Below, piece after piece: positions 9,590-17,963 of a DNA stretch of 29,112 nt (position 1 is its first letter; each line of letters begins with the position of its first letter). The stretch lies in contig JBLNCI010000001.1 in assembly GCA_050260515.1 (NCBI GenBank), forward strand, positions 1 to 29,112, in the 5' to 3' direction. The notes under the pieces are model-generated. The model searched no databases. It worked only from the letters and a program-made list of their open reading frames with translations, and had not been told where the DNA came from. The DNA comes from DATJIG01 sp050260515. Its GTDB lineage: Bacteria > Pseudomonadota > Alphaproteobacteria > SMXQ01. The position numbers and the translations under genes are program-made.

Positions 9590-10569
9590 TCGGACCCCAG
9601 GACATCCTCCCGATCCTGATCTTCGCCGCCGTGCTCACCGTCGTGCTGCTGGTCGTCGCCTTCCTGCCCGGCGGCGGCAAGCGGGCGAAGCGGGCGGAGA
9701 AGATCGCGAGCCGCTTCGGCGCCAGGAAGCGCGTCGAGACGAGCGGCCCGTCGCTGCTGACCGACGCCGCGGCCCCGGGTTTGATGGGCCAGATCGAGCG
9801 GGCGCTGCTGCAGGCGATGCCGCGTCCGGCGGCGCTCCGGCTCAAGCTCGCCCGCGCCGGCGTGGCCGCGTCGCCGGGGCGGTTCGCCACGGTCGCCGCG
9901 CTGGTCGGTATCGTCGCCGCGGCGGCGACGATCGCGATGGAGCAGTCGGCCGCGCTCGCGCTCCCGATCGGCATCGCCGCGGCGCTCGGTCTGCCCAACC
10001 TGTGGCTCTCGTGGCGGATCGGCCGTCGCCAGAGGAAGTTCGTGGCGCTGTTCCCGGAGGCGGTCGAGCTGATGGTGCGCGGCCTCAAGTCGGGCGTGCC
10101 GGTGACCCAGACGATCAGCTCGGTCGGCCACGAGATCCAGGATCCGGTCGGCGCCGAGTTCCGCCACGTCGCGGATTCGGCGGCGCTCGGCGTGTCGCTG
10201 ATCGACGCGCTGTGGGAATCGGTGCGCCGCGTCGACGTCGCGGAGTTCCGCTTCTTCGTCGTCGCCCTGACGATCCAGCGCGAGACCGGCGGCAACCTCG
10301 CCGAGACGCTCGAGAACCTCGCCGACATCCTGCGCAAGCGCCTGCAGATGCGCCTCAAGGTCAAGGCGCTGTCGTCGGAGGCGCGCTCGTCGGCGACGAT
10401 CATCGGCGTGCTGCCGTTCGCGATGTTCGGCATCCTGATGGCGCTGAACCGCGACTACGCGATGAAGCTGGTCGAGGACCCGCGCGGCGAGATGATGCTC
10501 GGCGGGGGCCTGTTCATGATGCTGCTCGGCATCGCCGTGATGGCCAAGATGGTGAAGTTCGAAGTATGA
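9586..10569 (+). CDS. tadB: Tad pilus inner-membrane platform protein TadB
   Basis: This 327-residue protein has an N-terminal membrane segment (about 7-27), a basic cytoplasmic stretch (KRAKRAEKIASRFGARKR), and a hydrophobic pair at about 103-145. A GspF/T2SSF domain follows (about 165-290), containing FPEAVELMVRGLKSGVPVTQTI and IQRETGGNLAETLENLADILRKR. A last membrane helix ends near 322. TadB forms the inner-membrane platform with TadC and couples the CpaF motor to pilin polymerisation. It is translationally coupled on both sides by ATGA overlaps with cpaF and tadC. Confidence 0.94.
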
Positions 10570-11543
10570 ACGCCGTCCTTTCCTACCTGCCGATCGCGCC
10601 GGCCGACGTTCCGGTGGCGCTCGCGGCGCTGGCCGCGGGCTTCGCCGCCCTCGCGGCGTGGTCGGGTCTCACCGTGCGCGGCCACCGCATGCGCGCCCGC
10701 GATCTCGTCGCGCGCCGCGCCGAGCTGCGCTCGCAGTTGCTCGGCGACAACCGCCGCCGCCGCGCCGAAGCGCCGGCGATGTCGGGGCTGGCCATGACCG
10801 TGGTACGGCGGCTCAAGCTGCTGCAGGGCCAGAAGACCGCCGAGATCCGCCTCAAGCTCGCCCAGGCCGGCATCCGCAGCCGCGACGCGCTGGCGACGTA
10901 TCTGTTCTTCAAGCTCGCGGCGGCGCCGATCCTGGGTGCGCTCGCGCTCCTGCTGTTCAAGGTGTTCGGCCTCTATCACCTGTCCGACTCGAACCAGATG
11001 TTCGTGAGCGTCGGCGCGGTGCTGGCGGGCTTCATGGGCCCCGAGATGTGGGTCAAGAACCGCATCACCAAGCGGCTCAACGTGCTGCGCAAGGCGATCC
11101 CCGATGGGCTCGACCTGCTCGTGGTGTGCGTCGAGGCGGGGCTCTCGACCGATGCGGCGCTGACGCGCGTCGCCAAGGAGACCGAGCGCAGCGCGCCCGA
11201 GCTCTCCGACGAGTTCCGCCTCACCGCGATCGAGCTCGGCTTCCTGCCCGAGCGCCGTCAGGCCCTCGAAGGCCTCGCCCGGCGCGTCCAGCTTCCGGCG
11301 GTGCGCGCGCTGGTCGCGGCCCTGCTCCAGACCGAGAAGTACGGCACGCCGCTCGCCACCTCGCTCCGCGTGCTGTCGGCGGAGTTCCGCACCGAGCGGC
11401 TGCTGCGCGCCGAGGAGAAGGCGGCGCGGCTTCCCGCCACGCTCACGGTCCCGATGGTGCTGTTCATCCTGCCGTGCCTGTTCATCGTCATCATCGGCCC
11501 CGGCATCATCAACGTGATCGACAACTTCCGGATGCTGAAATAG
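10566..11543 (+). CDS. tadC: Tad pilus inner-membrane platform protein TadC
   Basis: This 325-residue paralogue of TadB has an N-terminal membrane helix (about 14-36) and a cytoplasmic helical region with TAEIRLKLAQAGIRSRDAL. Two central helices follow. The T2SSF domain includes AIPDGLDLLVVCVEAGLSTDAAL and LLQTEKYGTPLATSLRVLS. The C-terminal hydrophobic helix carries the VPMVLFILPCLFIVIIGPGI segment typical of TadC. It partners with TadB in the platform. It is the last gene of the overlapping chain, and a small hairpin begins at its stop codon before the 126-bp gap to tadD. Confidence 0.94.
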   Translation: MNAVLSYLPIAPADVPVALAALAAGFAALAAWSGLTVRGHRMRARDLVARRAELRSQLLGDNRRRRAEAPAMSGLAMTVVRRLKLLQGQKTAEIRLKLAQAGIRSRDALATYLFFKLAAAPILGALALLLFKVFGLYHLSDSNQMFVSVGAVLAGFMGPEMWVKNRITKRLNVLRKAIPDGLDLLVVCVEAGLSTDAALTRVAKETERSAPELSDEFRLTAIELGFLPERRQALEGLARRVQLPAVRALVAALLQTEKYGTPLATSLRVLSAEFRTERLLRAEEKAARLPATLTVPMVLFILPCLFIVIIGPGIINVIDNFRMLK

Positions 11544-11559
11544 CCGGGGCTTCCCGGCT
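11542..11559 (+). terminator. Hairpin at the tadC stop codon
   Basis: AGCCGGG (11542-11548) pairs with CCCGGCT (11553-11559) around a GCTT loop, and the stem includes the last bases of the TAG stop. No T-run follows, so it is at best a weak terminator or a transcript-processing or stability element. A T-rich stretch at 11604-11610 lies further on. I could not find a good -35/-10 pair for tadD in the remaining gap: TTGCCT at 11586 has no acceptable -10 at normal spacing. Confidence 0.35.
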
Positions 11560-11669
11560 TCCGACGGCGCGCATCCGACGCTTAATTGCCTCGAATCCCG
11601 GTGATTTTTTACAGCGCGCTAAGCCCCGGCCCGTAGGGTGGCGGCATCCATTCAGGGAGAGTTGCGGCC

Positions 11670-13130
11670 ATGGCTGTGCGTTCCACCACCTTCTGCGCGA
11701 TCGCGGCGCTGGCCGTCGGGCTCGCCGGCTGCGCGGCGACGCCGGAGCCCGCGCGCACCGCACAGGCGACCGCGCGCCTCTCCGAGGCCTCGACCGCCGA
11801 CGCGCTGGCGCGGATCGCCCAGAAGAGCCTCGCCGCCGGCGACCCGGTCAGCGCCGTCTCGATGCTGAAGCGCGCCCACGCCATCAACCCCGACTCGCCC
11901 GCGATCCTCGCCGAGCTCGGCCGCACCCTGTCGTCGCTCAAGGCGTGGTCGGAGGCCGCCGACGCCTACGGCAAGGCCGCGGCGCTCGCGCCGCAGGACG
12001 CGGGCATCCGCCGCGGTCACGCCGCCGCGCTGCTCGCCCTCGATCTGCCGGCGCTCGCCGAGCACGAGTACCGCGAGGCGGTCGCGCTGCGCGAGGACGC
12101 GGCCACACTGTGCGGGCTCGGCGTGACGCTCGATCTGCAGGGCCGCCACGACGACGCCGTCACGGCGTTCCGTCGGGCCCTCGAGCTCGATCCCGACGGC
12201 GTCGCCACGCGCGCCAACCTCGCGCTGTCGCTCGCCCTGTGGGGCGAGTCGAACGAGGCGATCGCGCTGCTCGCGCCGGTGGCGGCCTCGGCCGACGCCG
12301 AGCCGCGTCAGCGCCAGAACCTGGCGCTCGTGTTCGGCATCGCCGGCGACGTCGATCAGGCCCGCGCCGTCGCCAGGATCGACCTCCCCGAGGAGGCGGT
12401 GCGCAGCAACCTCACGTACTACGAGACGCTGCGCGCTCTGCCGCCGGTGCTGCGCACCCGCGCGATGATGGGCGCCGACATGCCGAAGACCGCGGGGCAG
12501 ACGACGACCGCGGCGACCGCGACTGCGGCGGCCGACGCGCCCACGCCGGCGGCGACGCCGAAAGTCGCTCCCAAGTCAGCGCCGGCGAAGGCGTCGCGCA
12601 CCGCGGTGAAGAAGACGCCGGCGAAGCCCGCCGAGGTGGCCAAGGCCGAGCCGACGCCGGAGCTCAAGCTCGCGAAGACCGCGCCGGCGATCGAAGTGCC
12701 GGTCGTCGCCGAGGCGATCGCGACCGAAGCGCCCGCCCCGGAAGCGCCGGCCAAGGCGGACCCCGCCACGGCCGACGATGCGGTCGCGATGGAGGGAACC
12801 GCGACCAGCACCGAGCCTTCTTCGACGGCTGCCGCCAACGATGCGCTGCCCGTCGCCGACACGCCCGCGCCCGCGATCCCGGAACAGGAAGCGAGCGTGC
12901 CGCCGGAGGCGGAGCATCTGCCGGCGGTGACGATCCGCGCCATGGGCGTGCCGGTGGCGACGGCCCCGCAGACGAGCGCCGGCTCGGATGCGATCCCCGC
13001 CGTCACGGCGTCTGACCCGAGCGCCGAAACCGCGCCGCCCGCCGTGACGACGCCCGAAGCGCCGGCAACCGACGGCGCGCCGACCAACCTCCTGCCGCAG
13101 AAGCAGGCGGCGACCGACCCCACGCCCTGA
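11670..13130 (+). CDS. tadD: TadD-like TPR lipoprotein with a long low-complexity tail
   Basis: This 486-residue protein starts with a lipoprotein signal (lipobox LAGC, Cys21). Four or more TPR-like helical pairs span about residues 40-235, including AWSEAADAYGKAAALAPQD and DDAVTAFRRALELDPDG. The segment NLTYYETLRALPPVLRTRAMMG (about 247-268) is typical of the end of TadD proteins, which are usually about 250-280 residues. Here another 215 or so residues follow, rich in Ala, Pro, Thr, Lys and Glu, with repeats of the type APAKAS, PAKPAEVAKAEP and PAPEAPAKAD. TadD helps secretin biogenesis in other systems. A GGGAGAG ribosome binding site is upstream. A strong terminator follows. Confidence 0.87.
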   Translation: MAVRSTTFCAIAALAVGLAGCAATPEPARTAQATARLSEASTADALARIAQKSLAAGDPVSAVSMLKRAHAINPDSPAILAELGRTLSSLKAWSEAADAYGKAAALAPQDAGIRRGHAAALLALDLPALAEHEYREAVALREDAATLCGLGVTLDLQGRHDDAVTAFRRALELDPDGVATRANLALSLALWGESNEAIALLAPVAASADAEPRQRQNLALVFGIAGDVDQARAVARIDLPEEAVRSNLTYYETLRALPPVLRTRAMMGADMPKTAGQTTTAATATAAADAPTPAATPKVAPKSAPAKASRTAVKKTPAKPAEVAKAEPTPELKLAKTAPAIEVPVVAEAIATEAPAPEAPAKADPATADDAVAMEGTATSTEPSSTAAANDALPVADTPAPAIPEQEASVPPEAEHLPAVTIRAMGVPVATAPQTSAGSDAIPAVTASDPSAETAPPAVTTPEAPATDGAPTNLLPQKQAATDPTP

Positions 13131-13147
13131 ACGACCCCCCGAACGAA

Positions 13148-13172
13148 AACGGGCGGCCATCGGCCGCCCGTT
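13148..13172. terminator. Bidirectional terminator between tadD and the convergent catabolic operon
   Basis: AACGGGCGGCC (13148-13158) pairs perfectly with GGCCGCCCGTT (13162-13172) around ATC, an 11-bp stem. It lies 17 bases after the tadD stop and 23 bases after the stop of the minus-strand gene ending at 13196. A-rich sequence (GAACGAAAAC) on its left would give a short U-rich tail for the minus-strand transcript. The placement between convergent genes makes a shared terminator likely. Confidence 0.8.
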
Positions 13173-13195
13173 CCGTGTCGCGGTGTTCGCGCGCG

Positions 13196-14068
13196 CTACT
13201 TGCGGTCGGCCGAGATCGGCTTGCCTTCGTACATCTTGCCCATGTACGGCGCCTTCTTCTTGTGGAGGAGGGCGGCGACGTCGTCGGCGTGGAACAGCTT
13301 TATCATCTGGTCGACGACGCCGAAGAACGGCAGCGGCAGATCGCGCTTCTGCGCGAGGTCCATGGCGATGTCCATGTCCTTGCCCTGCCAGGTGAAGCGG
13401 GTCTCGTGCCAGCGCACCAGCGTGCCGTTGGTGCCCGGCATCTCGCACAGCATCTCGCGCACCTTCTGCGGGTCGAGCCCGTAGACCTTGCCCAGCAGGA
13501 TCGCCTCGTAGTTGGCGATGGCGTGGGCCCAATGCAGCATGTTGTTCATGGTCTTGCCGAGCTCGCCCGAGCCGAGGTCGCCCAAGTGGTAGACCGCGCG
13601 GCTGTAGCACTCGAGCACCGGGCGCGCCTTGTCGACCGCCTTCTTCGCGCCGCCGACGCACGACGCGAGCGTGCCGTCGCGCGCACCGTCGAGGCCGAAC
13701 GCGACCGGCGCGTCGACCACCTCCATGCCGCGCTTCTTCGCGATCGCCGCGCACTCCCAGATGTTGTCGGGGTGGCTGGTCGCGGTGATGACGATGACGG
13801 CGCCCTTCTTGCCGACCTTGGCGAGGTCGGTGACGACCTGCTTCACCTGATGGTCGAAGCCGACCATGACGATGAACACGTCGCATTTCCTGCCGAGGTC
13901 GGCGAGCGACGTCTCGACCTTGGCGCCCTTCCTGGCGATCTTCTTCGTGGCCGCGGGATTGATGTCGAAGACGTGGACATCGAACTTGCCGCTCTTGAGC
14001 ACGTGCCCGGCCATCGGCTCGCCCATCGCGCCGCAGCCGACGAAGCCCACTTTGAGTCTGGCAGCCAT
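13196..14068 (-). CDS. Beta-hydroxyacid dehydrogenase-family NAD(P)-dependent oxidoreductase
   Basis: This 290-residue protein has the 3-hydroxyisobutyrate dehydrogenase / tartronate semialdehyde reductase fold. The Rossmann motif GFVGCGAMGEPMAGH lies at 8-22, then the nucleotide-binding half. The helical C-terminal half has the catalytic lysine K172 in GSGELGKTMNN. The substrate loop, usually DAPVSGG in this family, reads DAPVAFG (119-125). The carboxylate-binding Ser is therefore missing, and the substrate probably differs from 3-hydroxyisobutyrate. The enzyme likely reduces or oxidises a small hydroxy acid in the cytoplasm. It is the last gene of the seven-gene minus-strand cluster, 50 bases after the hydantoinase B-like gene, with a GGGAGAA ribosome binding site. 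Confidence 0.85.
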   Translation of the reverse strand: MAARLKVGFVGCGAMGEPMAGHVLKSGKFDVHVFDINPAATKKIARKGAKVETSLADLGRKCDVFIVMVGFDHQVKQVVTDLAKVGKKGAVIVITATSHPDNIWECAAIAKKRGMEVVDAPVAFGLDGARDGTLASCVGGAKKAVDKARPVLECYSRAVYHLGDLGSGELGKTMNNMLHWAHAIANYEAILLGKVYGLDPQKVREMLCEMPGTNGTLVRWHETRFTWQGKDMDIAMDLAQKRDLPLPFFGVVDQMIKLFHADDVAALLHKKKAPYMGKMYEGKPISADRK

Positions 14069-14118
14069 TGATCGGTTCTCCCTTTTGTCCGAGTGCTTCA
14101 GTCAGTCCGCGACGGCGG

Positions 14119-15789
14119 CTAGACGTTCTTTCCGTAGTCGCGCCGCGCCGCCTCCGGCGTGACGTAGCCCTCGCGGACGTCGCTCGCGAGGCGCTCGGCC
14201 GCGCGCTTCGCCGGCGCGCCATAACCGCCGCCGCCCGCCGACTCGAGCAGGAAGCGCTCGCCTTTCTTCATCTCGAAGCGGCCGGACGCGGGGGTCGTCG
14301 TCTCGTCGGGCGTGCCGAGGCGGATGACGAATCGGCTCGCGCGTCCCGTTTTGCCGCCGGCGATCCCGTTGGGCGGGAACTTGGCGCGGTCGTAGCGGCG
14401 GATCACGGTGGCGTCCTCGAGCAGCACGTACTCGCGGCGGAACGCGAGCCCGCCGCGGTATTCGCCGGCGCCGCCCGAGTCCGGCACCATCTCGAACCGC
14501 GTCACACGGCACGGGAATTCGGATTCCAGGATTTCTATCGGCGTGATGTGGAGATTCGAAAGATGCGTCGCCGTCGCCGACGCGCCGTCATGGCCGGGTC
14601 CGGCGCCGTACGCCGAGCCGAGGATCTCGTACTGCATCGACGACTGGCCGGGGCGGCCTTTCGCCCAGGCGATCGACAGCGCGCCCGACGAGCCGGCGTT
14701 GGCGGTCGCGCGCTTCGGCACGAACGAGGCGAGGGCTTCGAGAATCACGTCGACGAGCTTGAGATTGGTCGCCTGGTAGCTCGACACCGGCGCGGGCGGC
14801 GCGGCGTTGGTGATGGTGCGCGGCGCGTAGACGAACCGCGCGACGTCGCGCATGCCGTCGTTGAAGTGGAGGTCGGGGCCGAGCGCGCCGATCAGGGCGT
14901 AGAAGCCGCACGCCTCGCACATGCTGGGGCGCAGGTTGATCGGCCCGCGCGCCTGCGGATCGCTCTTCGAGAAGTCGAAGGTGACCACGCCGTCCTTGAC
15001 CTCGACGCGACAGTGGAGCCGCACCGGCTTGGTCACATCGACTCCGTCGGAGTCCATGAAGCCCTCGGCTTCGGCCGAGCCTTCCGGCAGGGCACGGACG
15101 CGCTCGCGCAGCGCCTCGGCGGAGCCCGCGAGAATCGCCCGGAACGCTTCGGTGAGCGTCGCCGGGCCGAACCGGTCGGCGAGCTCGCGCACGCGCGCGG
15201 CGCCGGTCTCGGTGACGGCGATCTGGGCGCGCATGTCGCCGCGGACCAGCTCCGGCTGCCGCGAGTTCGCGAGCACCACGCGCTCGAGGTCGGCATTGAA
15301 CCGGCCGCCGTCGGTGATGCGAACGGGCGGGAGCAACAGGCCTTCATGGAACAGCTCGGTCGCCGTGGCCGACGTCGAGCCCGGGACCGTGCCACCGATG
15401 TCGGCCTTGTGGGCGATCGAGCCGGTGAAGGCGATCAGCTCGTCGCCGGCGAACACCGGCGCGACGAAGGCCATGTCCGAGACGTGGGGCATGCCGCCTT
15501 CGTAGGGATGGTTGCAGATGAAGACGTCGCCGGGCTGAAGCGAGCTGTCGCCCCTCGGCCCGTATACGTCGAGCACACGACCGACGAGGTGGCGGTAGAC
15601 CGGCGCGTGGAAGAACATCGGCGGCGCGACGATCAGCCTGCCGTCGCGGTCGAGCACCACGCACGAGAAGTCGCGGGACTCGCGGATGATCGTCGAGTAG
15701 CCCGACCGGTAGAAGTGGTAGTGCATCTCGTCGACCAGGCTCGCGATCTTGTTGCGCAGGACCTGGATGGTGATGGCGTCGATGCTCAT
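14119..15789 (-). CDS. Hydantoinase B / oxoprolinase / acetone carboxylase alpha-type subunit
   Basis: This 556-residue HyuB-family protein includes conserved stretches PGDVFICNHPYEGGMPHVSD (about 86-105), IAHKADIGG (about 125-133) and NAGSSGALS. It ends with the family's Gly-rich ESAGGGGYGAP. HyuB works with HyuA to use ATP for opening a cyclic amide (hydantoin, 5-oxoproline, caprolactam) or for carboxylating a ketone. Sequence alone does not tell which. The start at 15789 has AAGGAG nine bases upstream and an ATGA overlap with the A subunit. The longer frame to 15861 adds an Arg-rich read-through and is rejected. The small third subunit of acetone carboxylase is not in the cluster. Confidence 0.88.
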   Translation of the reverse strand: MSIDAITIQVLRNKIASLVDEMHYHFYRSGYSTIIRESRDFSCVVLDRDGRLIVAPPMFFHAPVYRHLVGRVLDVYGPRGDSSLQPGDVFICNHPYEGGMPHVSDMAFVAPVFAGDELIAFTGSIAHKADIGGTVPGSTSATATELFHEGLLLPPVRITDGGRFNADLERVVLANSRQPELVRGDMRAQIAVTETGAARVRELADRFGPATLTEAFRAILAGSAEALRERVRALPEGSAEAEGFMDSDGVDVTKPVRLHCRVEVKDGVVTFDFSKSDPQARGPINLRPSMCEACGFYALIGALGPDLHFNDGMRDVARFVYAPRTITNAAPPAPVSSYQATNLKLVDVILEALASFVPKRATANAGSSGALSIAWAKGRPGQSSMQYEILGSAYGAGPGHDGASATATHLSNLHITPIEILESEFPCRVTRFEMVPDSGGAGEYRGGLAFRREYVLLEDATVIRRYDRAKFPPNGIAGGKTGRASRFVIRLGTPDETTTPASGRFEMKKGERFLLESAGGGGYGAPAKRAAERLASDVREGYVTPEAARRDYGKNV

Positions 15790-17900
15790 GGCCGCGACTC
15801 CTTGCCCGCGTGTTTCCGTTCGAGGACGAGATTGCCGTAGCCGTCGACGGTGCCGCGCCACGACGGCGGCACGACGGTGGTCGCGTCGAACTGCTCGACG
15901 ATTGCCGGGCCCTCGATGCGGCTGCCGATCGGCAGCCGGTCACGTTCCCAAATCGTCGTCGTGACCGGATTGCCGACGTCGAAGTGGACCGCGCGCGTAC
16001 CCTTGGTCGCATCCTTCGGTGCGGCAAAGGGCGCGGGCATCGCGGCGGCAATCGGCTTGTAGCGCGGCACCGCGACCCGAGCCCGCAGGCGATAGCTGAC
16101 GACCTCGACCGGCTTGTCCTTCGCGGCATGGCCATGGATCTGGGCATGACGCTCGTCGAAGCGGACGCGGGCCTTCTTCATCGCCTCGGCATCGAGCTTC
16201 CCGGAGTAGAGGCCGTCGAGCGGCGTGCGCAGCTCGTATCCCTGTCCGGTGTAGCGGAGGTCGAGCTCGCGCAGGAACGCGGCCATCTTCCAGTCCATGC
16301 CCTCGGAGACCAGAGCCTCGCGCGCCTTGGCCTCGAGCTCGGCGAACATCGCCTCGGCGTGCTCGGCGTCGACCTGGTCGAGCGGCCGCAGCTCCGAGCG
16401 GATGTAGTCGTGGACGACATCGGTGCAAAGGAGCCCGAGCGCCGAGAACGCGCCGGGGCGCGGAGGCACCAGGATGCGCGGGATGCCGAGCTCCTCGGCG
16501 ACTGCGGCGGCGTGCACCGCGCCCGCGCCGCCGAACGGCAACAGGGTATAGCTCGTCAGATCGACGCCGCGCTTGGCGGCGAAGACGCGGACCTCGTCGG
16601 CCATGCGCTGGTCGACGATGCGGCGGATCCCCGCCGCGGCTTCGAGCACCGAGATTCCGAGCGGCTTCGCGATGCGCGCTTCGAGCGCTTTGCGCGACGC
16701 CTCGGGATCGAGCGTCTGCGAGCCGCCGAGGAAATAATCGGGATTGAGGTAGCCGCAGACGAGATCGGCGTCCGTCACGGCGGGCTCGGTGCCGCCGCGA
16801 CCGTAGCAGGCAGGGCCCGGATCGGCGCCGGCGCTGCGCGGCCCGACGTTGAGGAACCCGGCGTTGTCCACGGACGCGAGCGATCCGCCGCCGGCCGAGA
16901 TCGTCGCGAGGTCGAGCGCCGGGACATCGAGCTGCCGGCGGTCGATGACGCCTTCGGTGACCTCGAGCGCGGCGCCGCCCTCGATGAAGGCGAGGTCGCA
17001 CGACGTGCCGCCCATGTCGAGGGTGACGAGCCCGGTGCGCGCCTCGTCGGGCGCGAGGTGCACGGCGGCCTGGGCGCCTGCCGCGGGTCCCGAGAACAGC
17101 GTGTGCACGGTCTTGCCGCCGGAGATCGCGGCGGTGAACGGCATGACGCCGCCGTTCGACTGCATCAGGAATCGCTGGAGCGTGGTCACGCCGATGTCGT
17201 CGAGGCCCTTCACCAGATGGGCGATGTAGTGGACCAGCACCGGCTCGAGATAGGCGTTGAGCAGAGTGGTCGACATGCGCGCCCATTCGCGGATGCGGGG
17301 CAGCACCTCGGACGACAGCGACACCTGCGCCTCGGGGAACTCCTCGCGCAAGATCGCCCGCGTCCGCTCCTCGTGGGCCGGGTTCGCGTAGGCGAACAGG
17401 TAGCAGACGGCAATTGAGGTCACGCCCTCGGCCTTGAGCTCGCGGGCGGCGCGGCGCACCGCGTCCTCGTCGAGCGGCGTGAGGACGTTGCCCTGATGGT
17501 CGAGGCGCTCGGGGACGTCGCGGGTCAGGCTCTGCGGCGCGATCGGCGTCGGCTTCGCATAGAAGTAATCGAACGGATTGGTGTCGCGCGCCTGGTTCTG
17601 GGTCTCCTGGATGGCGCGGAACCCGGCGGTGATCAGCAGGCCGACCTTGGCGCCCCGCATCTCGAGCAGCGCGTTCGTCGTGATCGTCGTGCCGTGGGCA
17701 AAGAAACCGATCTCGCCCGCCGGAATGCCCCTGGCGAGGAACTTGCCCACGCCGTTGAGGACGCCGAGCGCGGGATTCTTCGGCGTCGACGAGACCTTCT
17801 CGACGGCGATGGTGCCGGTCTCGGAGTCGAGCAGCACGAGGTCGGTGTGTGTGCCGCCGACGTCGACGCCGAGGCGATAGCGGTTCGCTGAATTCGACAT
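15786..17900 (-). CDS. Hydantoinase A / oxoprolinase / acetone carboxylase beta-type subunit
   Basis: This 704-residue HyuA-family ATPase has an actin/hexokinase-like fold. The N-terminal phosphate loop YRLGVDVGGTHTDLVLLD lies at 8-25, followed by HGTTITTNALLE (69-80). The second phosphate region is VTLDMGGTSCD, and the Gly-rich segment TISAGGGSLASVD precedes PGPACYGRGG. Length is normal for the family (about 690). It phosphorylates the substrate or a bound carbonyl and passes it to the B subunit, with which it overlaps by four bases. No clear ribosome binding site is seen before 17900, but no better start exists. It lies 63 bases after the ABC ATPase gene. The true substrate is unknown; acetophenone-carboxylase-like and caprolactamase-like roles are both possible. 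Confidence 0.9.
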   Translation of the reverse strand: MSNSANRYRLGVDVGGTHTDLVLLDSETGTIAVEKVSSTPKNPALGVLNGVGKFLARGIPAGEIGFFAHGTTITTNALLEMRGAKVGLLITAGFRAIQETQNQARDTNPFDYFYAKPTPIAPQSLTRDVPERLDHQGNVLTPLDEDAVRRAARELKAEGVTSIAVCYLFAYANPAHEERTRAILREEFPEAQVSLSSEVLPRIREWARMSTTLLNAYLEPVLVHYIAHLVKGLDDIGVTTLQRFLMQSNGGVMPFTAAISGGKTVHTLFSGPAAGAQAAVHLAPDEARTGLVTLDMGGTSCDLAFIEGGAALEVTEGVIDRRQLDVPALDLATISAGGGSLASVDNAGFLNVGPRSAGADPGPACYGRGGTEPAVTDADLVCGYLNPDYFLGGSQTLDPEASRKALEARIAKPLGISVLEAAAGIRRIVDQRMADEVRVFAAKRGVDLTSYTLLPFGGAGAVHAAAVAEELGIPRILVPPRPGAFSALGLLCTDVVHDYIRSELRPLDQVDAEHAEAMFAELEAKAREALVSEGMDWKMAAFLRELDLRYTGQGYELRTPLDGLYSGKLDAEAMKKARVRFDERHAQIHGHAAKDKPVEVVSYRLRARVAVPRYKPIAAAMPAPFAAPKDATKGTRAVHFDVGNPVTTTIWERDRLPIGSRIEGPAIVEQFDATTVVPPSWRGTVDGYGNLVLERKHAGKESRP

Positions 17901-17963
17901 GGTCCGGATGGGGAAGGTGGAGGGACTGACTTACACCAACCGCGAACGGCGCTCCAGTGGGGC

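Noticed and set aside
13196..14068. Plain 3-hydroxyisobutyrate dehydrogenase (mmsB, valine degradation)
   Set aside because: The substrate loop is altered, and no other valine-degradation genes are nearby. The family level is the safe call.
15790..15861. Longer start for the hydantoinase B-like gene
   Set aside because: The extra 24 codons are Arg-rich read-through of the A-subunit gene in another frame. The start at 15789 has AAGGAG and the usual ATGA overlap.
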